DNA of 64,000 nt from Owenia fusiformis (Eukaryota; Annelida; Polychaeta; Sabellida; Oweniidae): assembly GCA_903813345.2 (NCBI GenBank), contig CAIIXF020000005.1, positions 38,879,375 to 38,943,374 on the forward strand, in the 5' to 3' direction. The notes under the pieces are model-generated. The model saw nothing but the letters and a program-made list of their open reading frames with translations, was not told where the DNA came from and did not search any database. The position numbers and the translations under genes are program-made. Positions 1 through 13,315 of this stretch are shown piece after piece (the stretch's first letter is position 1; each line of letters opens with the position of its first letter).

Positions 1-197
1 AGTAATTTGATGCAAAAACATTTATAAACACATTCACCACTACAATATATATACAATATTATACATGTATATATATATGTGTAAGTGATAAAAACAAATT
101 TGAAACAGAAAATCACATTAATATAAATTTCACATTTATATATTATATATGAGAACTCCAAATAAAAGTTTGGGCAAAAATGTATGCATTATATTAC

Positions 198-3100
198 CTT
201 GAGTAAGTCTGTAAGTTACCCCAGTGATCTGGTACTGATTTGCACGCTCTATGGACTTTTCAAATATCCACTGTAAATGATGTGGGTCATCACCATCTAT
301 TGCAACGCCATCTTTTAACAGAAGAAAACACTGATTTTAGAGCAACAGTACACTGCATAAGAATTACATTGTACAGACAACAGGGTGTTTCATTTGTACC
401 AAATGGCTACTAGAATTCAAGATCACCACTTAAAAGCTATTCAACTCTAGAACCCAAAATGACTCATTTTTCAACATAGGCCAGAAAAATATTTTTGGGC
501 ATCTCATTAAGTTTACATTTCTTTTGTGAACCTACTAAATAACGCATTTGATAATATGATTTCTAGTGACTATTGTTTTGAGAAATATTTAGACACATAC
601 CTCCAAATGGTTTATCCTGTGGCCAAAGTAAGACCCGTACATATTCTATACAGTGCTCTGGTAATCTAGGAGTTGAAGCAATTGTACACATGGGAAAGTT
701 TACCTGAAATTAAAACACATGTTAATAGAAGAAAGGAAACACTCAACATTTAAACTCAAACTTACTTTCCTTGCACTCACCTGGCACTCCCCTTTCACTC
801 ACAGCACTTTAAAGGAATTAAATAGAGTTAAGAGTGAATTTGAGAAAGATGTCACAATTCTGAAATATTTTTTTGCTTTTTGCACACATCAAACCATGCT
901 GTGCCTTTTTTCAAGAGTGAAGGTCACAGGTTCAATTTCCAGTTTAGGCAAATGATGTCAGCATCATATTCATTTACAAAATGCTATTTGACTGAGGAGA
1001 TCAATTTACAAAGCTGTGGTGTGGGCAAAAATACAATATAATATGTGATAAGCGTGCAGTAATTTTTTCTCAATTCTGGACATACCTGAGGTGGGTAAAG
1101 GTCGAGGGTACATTCAATACAGGCCGTCATGCCAGGGATTATAACCCTCGCATTTCCCTTGAACCCCTCAGTGCCTCCATCTATCATAGGAATGATACCT
1201 GACATGTCTAATGTACCATCATCTTCATAATTGAGCAAACTCAGCTGAAAATAAATCATTCAATACTTTCATGAATTTAATCATATCTCAGTTTCACATT
1301 CTGTGATTGGCTGAACAATCGTCATTTGACATATAATAACCTTCAATATTTCCCAGTTATGCTAACTGTTCATTGACAATAACTATTTATAATGATATAA
1401 TATCCATCTCCTCATTTTATGATTGAACATTTCTTACACTTGGTTTTTAATATTCCTGCCACGCTAATAGGTGAACAAAAGAAGGGCACAATGGATACGT
1501 ACATTACAATTTAGCATGTTATACTAGAATGTTACCTATAATATAGAGTATTGTAATTCTAAAATGTTACTAATTGTATTACATACCTAGCACAGCATTT
1601 GTATGGAAAATAAAGGGAAAGTTAGCGGGCTGTATCATACGATATTGCCCGTTTACCCCGATATAAAGGCCCTGTACCTCGTTTGATATTAGATTTCTTT
1701 ATAACCATGACAAAATCACGACGTCATGTCAGTTCTACTCGCAAACAGATGTGTGATGTCATTGATAAAAAGTAGCCATGGGAATAAAGGTATGGAATAC
1801 ATCAGTTATGTCACTATGACGTGAAATATGCCTTCGTTCTTGCCCAAATATAGAGCCTCCCAAGGTTGGCCTATATTGGGAGAACTCAGGCATATTTCAT
1901 GTCATAGTGACATAACCTCTAAATATATTGTGTTGTCATAGAATGTTACAAATTAAATTATTTGTACATACCAACATGCCATTGATCCATCTTCTTGCAA
2001 TGATCGAGTCTAAGCCACACACAACTATATGAAATCCTGAAATATAGACACTGTAAAATAAAACATATATAGCATGTATCTTCACAGAGGGTTTAATAAG
2101 GCAGTGTACTTTATAAGATCTTGTCAAACTTTAGAGAGCATACATTCTCATTGCAATCAAAAATATAATGTGGTAAAAAATTGTCTCATAAAGACTTCAG
2201 ACCTTCTTGTCAAAAGTGAACTAAGAACCAGTTGCCATCACACCTTTATTCGTGTATTAAAAAATCAGCTGGTCTGGACTTCCCTGATGCCCCAAGGTCA
2301 GTGCTTGTGTCACACTTTTACATTGTTGGTGAAGAGTGAACATCACTTTAGGCCTTATGCACAGTTTAAATGAAATGTTGTAGTTGCAAATTTTATTTTG
2401 CATACATGAAAGATGGTCATTTCTCCAATACCATGACTAGTGTCAATGATGAAAATAAGCAAATGCATCCATACCTCTATAAAATGAACTGTCGAAGTCC
2501 TGTATTTTGGCATAATATCTGTAAACTGAGTTAAGAAATCAATGTGGCCACTTAATCATAAGTTATTGGAAAAGGCTTCATCACACAGGATGTAAATGAT
2601 AATTTCATTTTGTTCAAAAATAGCTCAAAATATCCTTAATCTTCACTGGCTAGCCACACTTCACTCCAACTGCAAATCATTTTACAGTGACATAACTTCA
2701 ATAATCGTTATGATCTCATTCTCAAATGTTATTTATATTGGCCCTTCAAGGACAGAAAACTGTAATATAATGCTATGACTTTCTGGCTGTTTTCTAATTG
2801 GATAAAAGCTGAATGAAAGTAATATTTCAAATTTAAGAGTGCAAACAAAGTGAAGGTTTAGAGAAGGGTTAAAGATAACACAATGCTGCTTTGAAATAAA
2901 ACTAAAAAGGATACGGAGTGACATTACAGCCTGGTACTCTATTGTTGATAAATTCAGCTGCACAGTCTGCTTTGGCCTTGCCTACATCTTTGGGTCTAAA
3001 ACATAATACATTGCAATATAAAATTGGCCTGTAGTGTATATAAGTTACGCCATGTAACCTTTAACCATACAAATGCACATTAAGATCTACATTTGTGGAT

Positions 3101-6100
3101 TAACTTCAAATAAATATTAAAAACAAAACTATGGCAACCCTTCACTTATATAATAAATGGACCCCTTGTCTTCTGAAAATGTCAAGCCTTAAAAAAGCTT
3201 AGATGTGACTTGTTCAATGTGAGATGTTTCTTATAGAAATCTCAATGTGATAAGTTCCCTTACTAAGTAAAAAAATGTGTTTATATATACAGAAAAATAA
3301 GTTTGTATTAAAGTCTGATGTTACAAGTACTTTTAAATATCTGAGAATTACAGGAGTTATTGTTTTGGCCACTTTAATATACAAAATCAACAGATAGTGA
3401 ACTATATTTCAAATGCATGTTATAAACGCTTAATTATATTTAATTTGTTTTCTTGTTTATTGATCAAATTACAAGAACGACCTCGATTCTATGCATTTGC
3501 TTATGTCAAATGAACAATCCTATCTTCAACCAAAATAATAATCAATTAATTGATACCTAAATAGGAATTGCCTGTTGAGATTAGAGACATCTATTGTATC
3601 CATATCTATAACACTGATCTGCCTGAACCCCATCAGAGCCTGAAAAGACAATTATAAAAGCATGAACATTTTTTTTCAATTCATATATTTCAAAATTCAC
3701 CAACAGCATGGTATGCATTCGATCAATCACAGCCTCCTGTCATGCTTTTGTGTTAATTACTACTATACTATATATATAGTATCTTTGGATAAGCTTTAAA
3801 ATGATATATGACACATACTATGACGACACTGGTACATGTCTGCCTAGGGGGGGGGCCATACTTTCGGGACACCCTGTATATATAAGTATAAGGGAATTGC
3901 CCTAGCTCGGCAAATGTAAAGTTGAATGTTAAAAAAAGTTGATTATTCTTGAGAAGTGTTGGTTGTACCTGTTTATTGTGTTGCACCTGTTTATTGTATT
4001 ATACATACCAAATCTTTGAGAAGTTCACAACCAAGACCTCCAGCTCCTATCACCAATATTTTGCATGACTCCAACATGAAATCTAATACCTGAAGATACA
4101 GAGCAAACATATATTAAGCATGCGTCACATAGAATCTTATGGCCGGATTTATATGGTATAGTACTAAACAATGGCCTTTCATGATTTTTTCTTAAAATTT
4201 ATGATGACCGAAGAAATCTTTAGCAAGGTTTGATCCCTAAAAGTATGTAAATTATAGCTTCAAATAAATTTAACTCTATCATAAGTCTATTTGGAATTGA
4301 CATAAAAATGTGGTATAAAGCTACCTACCTCTACGCTTGGTTCAAACTCAGGGTGAGCAAATGGGCCTGTCCTCTCCAAGAACTTTTTGACATGGTCCCA
4401 ACGTCCTGGAATTTGAGCTTTGGGAGAGGCCATCCTGAAAATTTAATTCAAGAGAAGAAAATGACAAGGCACATGGTGAACAAAAATCTGCCTGAAAATC
4501 AAAAAATAACCAGCATGTCTAAAAAACAGGGGCCCTGTATATGAATGTCAGATTATAAAATATGACCTAAATTTGTTGTCAGTAGATTTAACAAATTTAA
4601 CTGGTATTTGACTTTTTCCCAGGACAGACGAACAAACAAATGGATGGCTTCTTTATATCCATCTTGAACTACTTTAGGTGGGATAATTATTTTGGTAAGT
4701 ATTGGTGCAGAAGAAAATCATGCAGAAAAAACATTCACTCAACTAACAATTACAAGTCTTGATCAAAGGAAGTACTTCAGCACTCCAATACTTGCACAGA
4801 AGGATGATAATGATGTATGACATAGTTAGAGAACAAAAGTAAGCCACGGTTCAACTTAGTTCGTGTTTCAAAGGTCACTATTATTCAGCTGTCCATTTCT
4901 CCGTTGGAGAGCCATAAGTTTCAAAATCTAATATGGCTATCGAAGTGAGTAACCTGTGGGTACTTTCATCTGGGGAGCTGTAGTGTAACGAGCTGGATAC
5001 TACTAGACCTGAAATAGGATGACCAGTGCTAGAGTCGAACCCATGACCTTTCACTCTAAGGCTTGAGGCTTTGCAGTTTCATCTAAAGGGGCTAGCCACT
5101 ACAGGGGAGATTGTAGTAGCTTACTTGAGTCTCTAGCCAATACTTGGCTAGAGGCAATTTCATCTGGAATACTGTGAACTCCATTTGAAAAAAGCTGGCT
5201 GCGGTGTCATAAATTTATTGAATATTTTAAAAATCGCCAGATAAATAAATCAATAATCAAAACGGAAAACGCTCGGCTCCTTGATGAGATATGACATGAT
5301 TTCGTCTAAAAATAAAAAAAAATGGCTCCAAGGAAAATGGTGATATTCGAAAACTGGACGAAACGTCGTTAATGTCTGATATTAGTAACTGGGTGTAACT
5401 TCTAAGTTAGCGATCCAGAAGATGAAGATGTGAACTAATACACTGATCACTTCATGTGTGTTTTGGAAATTTTGGTGAGGTAATAAGACTAGTATGTATC
5501 CAACAGACTGACTAGAAGTCAGTCTGTTATGATGTACTACTTTCCTGTGGAAATTGCAGTGAAATTTTTTGCACAAAATTATCAATTAGAGGAACCATTT
5601 CTTCAATAAAATAAACATTACAAAATTTCAATTAAATAGTAAGGTACAATTAAATGCAATTAAAAGTAACACAGCATATAGTCAAGTGGAAATAAAGCTA
5701 GTTGAAGAACAAATTTGCAAATTAATTTTACCAATCGGCCATTTTGAATAGCACTTCCTATGTAAACAAATATTTCATATTACCAAACTTTAACATAGGT
5801 GCCTTATGGTACAGCTGGAAAGTAACATTTTGGTAAAAAATTGCTATACCTGCACATGTTATTTTCTGGTACAAAATAAAGTATGAAGGCATGTGTCAAT
5901 TTCCTTGCTTTTTTCAGGAAAGTATCATTACATTGTCTTCTTTTAGAATATCTGGTAGGGGTTCAATGGGAACTCCAGGAAATTCTGATATTTCACACTT
6001 TCTATTTTTCCAAATTTTCTTTCAAAGTTTCCAGACAACACAGAAGCTTTCATTGACCTGTTTCCAGATATTCTAAAAGTAAACAGTGTAATGATACTTT

Positions 6101-9100
6101 CCTGAAAAAAGCAAGGAAATACACACATGACTTCATACTTAATTTTGTACCAGAAAATAACATGTGCAGGTATAGCAATTTTTTACCAAAATGTTACTTT
6201 CCAGCTGAACCTTATAGTCTGAATATAATTCAGACTAAATAGGATATAGTCTAGTAATAAGACCAAAACTCGCAATTCAAATTGTGATGTGGAAAAATGG
6301 CGGACATTTGATTTCAAATTTTATGATTACGACATGACCAGTTATTCATGCAGGAATTTATCTTTCCACGAAGACCAAGATACAGTGGCCTTACATGTAG
6401 AAGAAGGTAAGTAGCCACTTGCTATCAAGGGTCATTACATTATAAGCTCCATTCTGAAGAATGTGAGGCCCCACGGCTCACACTCGAGCAAATGGCCTGA
6501 AAGATATCTAGAGAAACAAACCAACCAAAAAAGCAATATTTTCTTATATTTCACTTTCACTTTCGTTTGTAGCCTAAAAACATAGGAGACAGGTTACCTG
6601 AAAAGGAAGATAGATATCATTATCTCTTATCTAAACAAGGACTGAAACTGAGGCAAGTCTACCCTGGCTGAAATCAGCTCTGAAATAACAATTACTGCAT
6701 GTCAAGCCGTCATTCAATGCTGATTTTGTAGAAAACAGATCTGTCCATCCTTCTACATGTGAGTTTTTCCCATAAAGATGCTTGATTAAGTAGAAATTCA
6801 TCAAATTATACCCCTAGAATATCAAAGTTCAACTGTACATCAATCGCGTGAGGAAAAAAAACAAATCCATTCTTCACCTTCTGTTCACAAACCCTTCTTC
6901 TTCTTCTTGGAAAAGTTGTCCCTCATTTGACTAACAGCAAATGTGTATGTTTATGCAGCAATATATGTTAGTTTAGAAAATGATTAATTACAATCTTACC
7001 TGTACTTCACAGAAACATCCTAAGTATGAAAATATTTCACTAAAAATACATGCTTCCATTTTGTCACATGTTCATAATAATTTACATATTGACCATGTGA
7101 TGTTGACAGGGAGTGTAAACGCACCTAGCGTACAGGAAATATGTTATGATATTTATTAAGAAATTAGGTATGGTAATCATTATTAATTAAGCATTAAGTA
7201 TTAAGCCCCCAACCCACTTCACAAAGTTCATGAAGTACCAAGGAAAGACCAAATATTAAATAAATTAGAAAAATTTGAATTTCCAAAAAAATCAAGTGGG
7301 CGATAATAGAGCCTCTGAAACATGGCAAAAGTGACATATTTTGTAATTTTCAATGCATACTCCCGATAATTATCTATCATTGTGTGTTTTCCACACCATA
7401 TCAAACTAATATTATCTAAAAATAATGTATGTAATAAGTTAATGAAGGAAAAATTTAATGTTTCAGAGACTCTATTATCGCCCACTTGATTTTTTTGGAA
7501 ATTCAAATTTTTCTAATTTATTTAATATTTGGTCTTTCCTTGGTACTTCATGAACTTTGTGAAGTGGGTTGGGGGCTTAATACTTAATGCTTAATTAATA
7601 ATGATTACCATACCTAATTTCTTAATAAATATCATAACATATTTCCTGTACGCTAGGTGCGTTTACACTCCCTGTCAACATCACATGGTCAATATGTAAA
7701 TTATTATGAACATGTGACAAAATGGAAGCATGTATTTTTAGTGAAATATTTTCATACTTAGGATGTTTCTGTGAAGTACAGGTAAGATTGTAATTAATCA
7801 TTTTCTAAACTAACATATATTGCTGCATAAACATACACATTTGCTGTTAGTCAAATGAGGGACAACTTTTCCAAGAAGAAGAAGAAGGGTTTGTGAACAG
7901 AAGGTGAAGAATGGATTTGTTTTTTTTCCTCACGCGATTGATGTACAGTTGAACTTTGATATTCTAGGGGTATAATTTGATGAATTTCTACTTAATCAAG
8001 CATCTTTATGGGAAAAACTCACATGTAGAAGGATAGTTCAACGTCGTTAAACTCAATAACGGCGTTATTTATTATTAAGAATTTTCTTGGGGCCATTATT
8101 GAGTTTAACCTCCTTACTATTCTTTCCATTGATGCAAGTTTTGGATCCACCGAAACCATTTTTCCGCGATAACATGCAACTGATACTTGACAACAATATA
8201 AAAACACATAACATCAAGCGATTAAACACAATATTATTGTATTAAATGGTCATTTATACAAGTAAAATGAGGTTAAACTTACCAATCTCTAAAATGACAT
8301 TTCCGCATGTCCGCCATTGTGTCTGTTCGTCCCGGGTTAAAATGTAAACTATTGAAACGAAATTGTTGTCAAATAGATTGATAATTATCACGCGATTACT
8401 CGGGATAAAATAACTATTTTTGAGGATAGCAGGTATCTTTGATTGATTTATGTAGCGCTTGTATACACACAAAATAGTTATTAATTGCAAACCTACTGTT
8501 CGTTGATGCAGTGTCGCAATGACGGTTAATTCCTGATACGATTTGCAATTTCGATGTTACCGGAGTTGACCGATATTTTCGTAAAATTCCAAACCTGTCT
8601 CCAATATTTTCGTAATTATGCATCAATATGGTCTAAGGGGGGTACGGGATGGTGTGTATGTATTTATAAGGTATGTATGCATGCTTGAATCACATTCTTT
8701 ATGTAATATTACCATGTTTTCGGAGTTTAATTAGTTCCGCATGTCGGAACCTGCTGAACGACTAAATTAACACATCAAGGGCAAAATGGTCATGGAGGTT
8801 AGACCTAGCAGGGGCCATAAGACATGTCAGATAAGAAACGAGGCCCAGGCTAGGTCTAATGTTGTTGGACTAGTAGAAGGATGGACAGATCTGTTTTCTA
8901 CAAAATCAGCATTGAATGACGGCTTGACATGCAGTAATTGTTATTTCAGAGCTGATTTCAGCCAGGGTAGACTTGCCTCAGTTTCAGTCCTTGTTTAGAT
9001 AAGAGATAATGATATCTATCTTCCTTTTCAGGTAACCTGTCTCCTATGCCTAAAAATAGAAGAAATTTCTCTCATTTCTCAAACCGGTAGGATAAATAAA

Positions 9101-9275
9101 GTGCATGATTTAACTAACCAACATGATCTCCAATCCTAATAGTGGATCAGATACATAGGACATCTCTATCGAAAGTATCTATGTATTCGAACAGTCCGAT
9201 TTATCTCTGAGTTGGCTATAATAATGTGTAATTATAAATATTTACTTACGGCTCGTCTCGAATTTCTTCTGCCAT
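198..9275 (-). CDS. UBA3: NEDD8-activating enzyme E1 catalytic subunit UBA3, 5' part (exons 1-10)
   Basis: UBA3 pairs with NAE1/APPBP1 to adenylate NEDD8, hold it as a thioester and pass it to UBE2M for cullin neddylation. Coding exons, in transcript order, are 9250-9275, 4329-4434, 4009-4089, 3557-3639, 2915-2995, 2475-2518, 1972-2036, 1086-1244, 601-703 and 198-311. Every junction is GT/AG and every phase agrees, giving 287 codons plus one base. The first exon encodes only MAEEIRDE plus two bases and is completed by the next exon. Visible landmarks are the nucleotide-binding GAGGLG (about residues 59-64), [14 protein letters not shown], the zinc-binding CIEC pair in exon 8 and the catalytic cysteine of PMCTIAS (about Cys221) in exon 9. 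The remaining adenylation domain, second zinc pair and ubiquitin-fold domain must lie left of base 1. Intron 1 (4435-9249) is packed with transposons. Identity is by remembered similarity to human UBA3 and is very clear. Confidence 0.95.
1805..1916. mobile_element. Short foldback MITE
   Basis: GTTATGTCACTATGACGTGA and its near-complement form about 48 base arms around a 15 base loop, in the UBA3 intron between exons 8 and 7. Confidence 0.7.
3781..3878. mobile_element. Single end of a mariner-like MITE
   Basis: Matches the right end of the element at 32842-33470 (TTTGGATAAGCTTTAAA, CACATACTATGACGACA, then ACACCCTGTA). The other half is missing. In a UBA3 intron. Confidence 0.7.
5015..5112 (-). 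repeat. tRNA-derived SINE-like fragment
   Basis: On the minus strand a B-box-like GGGTTCGACTC follows a weak A-box-like TAGCCCCTTTAGATGA at about tRNA spacing. The cloverleaf is not convincing, so this is a SINE head or tRNA-like relic rather than a gene. Confidence 0.4.
5818..6211. mobile_element. Foldback MITE, 394 bp
   Basis: Arms of about 160 bases (GGTACAGCTGGAAAGTAAC at the left, its near-complement at the right) surround an 80 base centre. TTAT flanks both ends (5814-5817 and 6212-6215). Inside UBA3 intron 1. Confidence 0.8.
6581..9048. mobile_element. Long foldback DNA element with 744 bp arms and 8 bp target duplication
   Basis: The left arm 6581-7324 is nearly the exact reverse complement of 7456-8033 plus 8882-9048. 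The tips read CATAGGAGACAGGTTACC. CCTAAAAA flanks both ends (6573-6580 and 9049-9056). The right arm is interrupted by the 839 bp element. An 8 bp duplication fits the hAT or P superfamilies. It lies inside UBA3 intron 1 and begins about 200 bases from exon 1. Confidence 0.88.
8034..8872. mobile_element. 839 bp DNA element, copy 1 (9 bp target duplication)
   Basis: The ends are TAGTTCAACGTCGTTAAAC and, inverted, TAGTCCAACAACATTAGAC. The 9 bp sequence GTAGAAGGA is present at 8025-8033 and again at 8873-8881. It lies inside the right arm of the 6581-9048 foldback element. No coding capacity. A 9 bp duplication is typical of Mutator-like elements. Confidence 0.88.
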
Positions 9276-9508
9276 TTTGGAAATACCGCTAGTCTCATTA
9301 ACAAATCAATAACCACAAAATATTATTTGTGCTATTTTTAAGCTCTCAAACTGTTGCATATACATTTTGTGATGTTTATTTTTTATTCAAACACAGTAAA
9401 CTAATATATTCTTATGTGGTAACCCCGAACTTTTAAGTTATATCAAAACCGGAAACGAAAAATGTTTGTTCATGATAGAAGGAGTATTGACCCACTTAAA
9501 AATTTAAC
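9276..9508. promoter_or_regulatory. Divergent promoter interval between UBA3 and ARL6IP5
   Basis: Only 233 bases separate the two start codons, which point away from each other, so both core promoters and 5' UTRs must fit here or share the space. No convincing TATA box is seen. In human the same two genes also lie head to head on chromosome 3 (from memory), so shared regulation is plausible. Confidence 0.6.
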
Positions 9509-11309
9509 ATGGCAGATGTAGAATTTGCCCCTCTCCGTCCAATTAGTGATTTTCTCACGGAATCAGCGCGCTTCCAAGTTCCAGATTTAAAAGATCCCGA
9601 AAGACTGGTTAACAGGATACTCAACAACCTTCTTTATTATCAATCAAATTACTTTATTTCGACATGTGTAGTCTTCTTGATAGTGGGGTAAGATAATTGA
9701 CAGTGTATTTTGTAGTTAGAAATTATTCTAGTTTCTATTGTTATGCCACCACAGATGTGATGACATGTTGCTCAACTTTTTTGTGGCCCATGTTTGGCGA
9801 TCGGCATCCGTAACAAATGCCATTTTGCATCTGTAACAAATGTGGTGTATGTAAAAAATTGCAGGTTGGCGAGATTTGTTATTCTTCATATTCCATCGCA
9901 GATTGAACCACCCTCTTGGGATTGCTAATAGTATGTGTCACAATTAAAAAATGAATTGCAAGATCATCAGTCTGTCGTTTTTTTGTCTGTATTTCTGAAT
10001 ATTATTGTCATCATTCAATTTATTGGAGCACAAAATTATTGTCTGAAACAATCATGTGTGAATGAAAAACAAAATAAATTTGGCCTAATCATTAAAGTGT
10101 TGGGATAACTGATGTAATGTCTTTACAAAACCATTAATTTATCTCAATTTTTCAGTGTGCTTCACCCTGTACAAATGGTGATTGGAATCGCTTCAGTTTC
10201 TGCAGTCTTTGCTGCCTTCGTCTACTTCACAGATAACAAATATGAGACAAGGAGATTTAAGAGGGACCACCCTGCGCTATGTGTTGCTGTGGTGTTATTT
10301 GGAGGATACATCATGGTGTATGTGCTAGGCTCTGTCATTGTATTCCTGTTTGGTATAGGATTGCCATTACTATGTAAGCAAAAAGCTTTCTATTTAAAGT
10401 ACAGTAAAACCTGTCTAATCTGAACACTGTTTGGACCAGCCAAAGGTCTTTGGATTGGAAGGTGTTCACATTTTGATCTTTTAACATGGGAGTTTATGAT
10501 AGATTAAAGAAATGACACCTGAAAAACATTCACATTGAGAGGTGTCCAGATATTCAGGTTTCTCTGTACATTGCATCGTGTTGAATGAATTTATATATGA
10601 TAATGAGTTTAGAAGATTCTCATGCCTAATGCCTGATTGAGGCTTTAATTAAAGAAATTTTTTCACTGTTTGCTTTCTACTATATTGTTTCAAATACAGA
10701 TGTATATTGTAGAAATAATACTCCAATTCGCGATAAGAGTTCAAAAGGTAACATTTCAACAAATTCTGATAAAACTTGCGTGAATCTTGACAAAATTACA
10801 GTTTCTCAGTTTCCGATTCGTCCACATAACTCCACATAAATGTATAATAAAGCCGTAGTGTCGCATTGAAAATCGCACCCCTGAGTAATCCAATGGGAAA
10901 GAACCCAGATGTACACGAAGTTGTACCATACATGAGAGCTCTTCAAACGGGAAGTAACTAAACTAAACTTTATCACGTATTGGAGTATTGAAGACCCAAA
11001 ATGGCAAAGTTTAAATGAGTGTACATTCAAATTCAAAAATGACCATCGCTCAGCTCCAAACTCTTGTGTTATCTGCACTAAATGCTTTTGCAGACTCAAG
11101 TTTCATATGGTCTTATATAGTATATGCTAAAATGTGCTTATATTATACTGTTGTGTTGATATGTTCCAGTGGTGATTATGCATGCAGCTATGCGAATGCG
11201 AAATATGAAGAACAAAATATCAAACAAAATAGAATTCGTTGGACTTAAGCGTACACCCATGGGGATAATTCTAACAGGCCTAGGGCAAGAACAAGAAGCT
11301 GGATCATAG
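9509..11309 (+). CDS. ARL6IP5: PRA1 family protein 3 (ARL6IP5/JWA-like)
   Basis: This is an ER membrane protein of the PRA1/prenylated-Rab-acceptor family; vertebrate members bind ARL6 and restrain glutamate transporters. Exons are 9509-9687, 10156-10373 and 11170-11309, with clean GTAAG donors, CAG acceptors and agreeing phases. They give 178 residues, close to the 188 of the human protein. The N-terminus (MADVEFAPLRP) and LLYYQSNYF match the family. Two long hydrophobic stretches lie at about residues 48-80 and 95-128, each able to form a paired or hairpin membrane segment. The C-terminal exon carries the family signature RMRNMKNKI followed by GLKRTPMG, then a short charged tail ending in EAGS. 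Exon 3 is too short and start-less for simple ORF finding and was located by this signature. It is divergently paired with UBA3. Intron 2 contains a small inverted-repeat element. Confidence 0.93.
10400..10568. mobile_element. Small inverted-repeat MITE in ARL6IP5 intron 2
   Basis: TACAGTAAAACCTG at the left pairs with the reverse of CAGGTTTCTCTGTA at the right, with TA at both tips. Confidence 0.65.
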
Positions 11310-11813
11310 AGTCGAATAGTGGATGCTGTGCAATATGGAATAAGGCCAAATATTTCATTGAAAGAAATCCATATGTTATACACAGGGGACTTTGTAGTGT
11401 ATGATGGCTTGATGATTTAAACAGTCATGAGATTTCTTCATTTTTATATATTAATGAAATTATTTATCTAGAATTTGTAGTCCATGTAATAATAATTTCT
11501 GGTATCTTAATCAATTTAAAGGAATGCTTATATAAATGAGCCTCATAGGAATTAATTTGTCTGACCATTTATGATATGGTGTGGTCGCATGGGATTTAAA
11601 ATGAAAGATAAACTCCAGTATGCTATCTTTCAAAACAAAGGCCATTAGTTTAAAAATACTTTCCCTTGGGATTTCTCACTATTGTTTCAGAATACAGGAA
11701 AATAATAATAATGTAGCAAAATAACATGACAACTGGTCCATATTTCAGTTTCGACTAGTAGGCCTAATCTAGTGCCTAAATCCTTATGAGGCACCCTAAT
11801 ATCAACCAGATAT

Positions 11814-12294
11814 TACCGGATTTTCTCGCATATAAGCCCTGGGCGTATAACTGAAAGAAGGGGTAATTTCGTCTGTTATTTTACCTCTTATCTTTCGCCC
11901 ATGGGCGTATAAATGTACTACTTTCGAATTTTGGCCCAGTGGGCGTAAAGGTGAGAAGAGCTGATGAATACAAAGACTACCGTACCTACTGTTGTAGTCC
12001 TACCACATGTTTTGTAAGAATTATAAAGGAAATGTAATCTACAACCTTTGACTTAATGTTGAAACAAAGTAACAACAGAACGATCCACCACTGCCACTTA
12101 TGGCACAGCGTTGAACTTAATGTTGAAACAAAGTAACGACAGAACGACCTGGCAGTGAAAAATACTCTTGAATTTATTGAAAAAATCAATAAATAGTCAT
12201 TTTTTATAGGCCCATGGGCGTATAAGCGTACTACATTCGATTTTTGGCCCATGGGCCTAAATTTAGGGGGGCGTATATGCGAGAAAATCCGGTA
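11814..12294. mobile_element. Inverted-repeat MITE, 481 bp
   Basis: The ends TACCGGATTTTCTCGCATAT and its inverse are almost perfect. The interior repeats the phrase GGGCGTATAA and carries a degenerate tandem duplication near 12051-12150 (ACTTAATGTTGAAACAAAGT). Confidence 0.8.
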
Positions 12295-13159
12295 TATTTA
12301 AATAAGATTTATATATTATTTAGTGCTATTGACAGAATGAATTACACTTTACACCTTTTTTGCTTGGGCAGAAACATGATGATATTGACCTTTGTCCAAA
12401 AATTATATTTACCAATTTTTAGGTTTGATTAATGAGTATTGGTTCATATTGTCTGGAACATCAAATGAAAACTTGTACCTTGTATTAATTTAAACCTTCA
12501 AAAAATATCTTAAAAATCTAAGAAGGTGAAGTCCGCAACATATGCAACTATAGCTGTGTAAAGTATAACTTCTACTTCTAGTGAATACAGTATGCAATGA
12601 TCTGATAGTCATAGTTATAGAGTAGGTATGTGCATTGCTTTTTGATTTTATTTTTGAAATGCCTGAGATTGAATACTGTAGATTGCCTTAATTTGATGGT
12701 CATTTTAATTTGGCAGATTGAAAAAAATACCAAATTAAGTCTCCATCAATATTTGGAAAAGTTCCCCGGGAATCCTCAGGATTTTTGTCCTGTGACTTTT
12801 CCATTTAGCAGCCATTATTTTTGTAATAAAATAAGATATACTTGTACTAGCTAGTACTGTACTTCTTTCTCATATTGTTAGAGAGATTCCTTTTTAAAAA
12901 AGTAGAGCATTATTTGCATCTTCACTAGCAAGCCCTTCAATATCTGGAATCGACAGGAAAAAGATATAAAAGAATCCACCAAATAAAATAACAGCCAAAA
13001 TTTGCCCAATTCACCAAAATTTAACAGCACCAAATTAAAGCCATATACAGTAAACTGCTTTCATTTTTCACATCTTGCCTTTAGCTATACTTAGCCAGTC
13101 AACATAAGAAATATGTTGACATTGACAATAGATAATTCAGAGTCCTTGAGTTAAGTTAT

Positions 13160-13315
13160 AATTTATTTAATGTGGAGGGGCGCAGTCGGGGTTCATGTTG
13201 GCAGTAGATTTCAAAATTGTCAGAAATTGTACATAATGTCCTTGGACCAAGGTCCATTCTGTGTATGATGTAAATTTATAAAAAATAAATAAAAAATAAA
13301 TTTGTAAAATTATTT
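13160..13315 (+). repeat. Possible LINE 3' end
   Basis: A short GC-balanced stretch ends in GTATGATGTAAATTTATAAA followed by AATAAATAAAAAATAAAT. This looks like a retrotransposon 3' UTR and A-rich tail, with no coding part visible. Confidence 0.35.

Noticed and set aside
5891-6128. Two similar overlapping frames on opposite strands (both reading [11 protein letters not shown])
   Set aside because: They are the two arms of a foldback MITE read in opposite directions.
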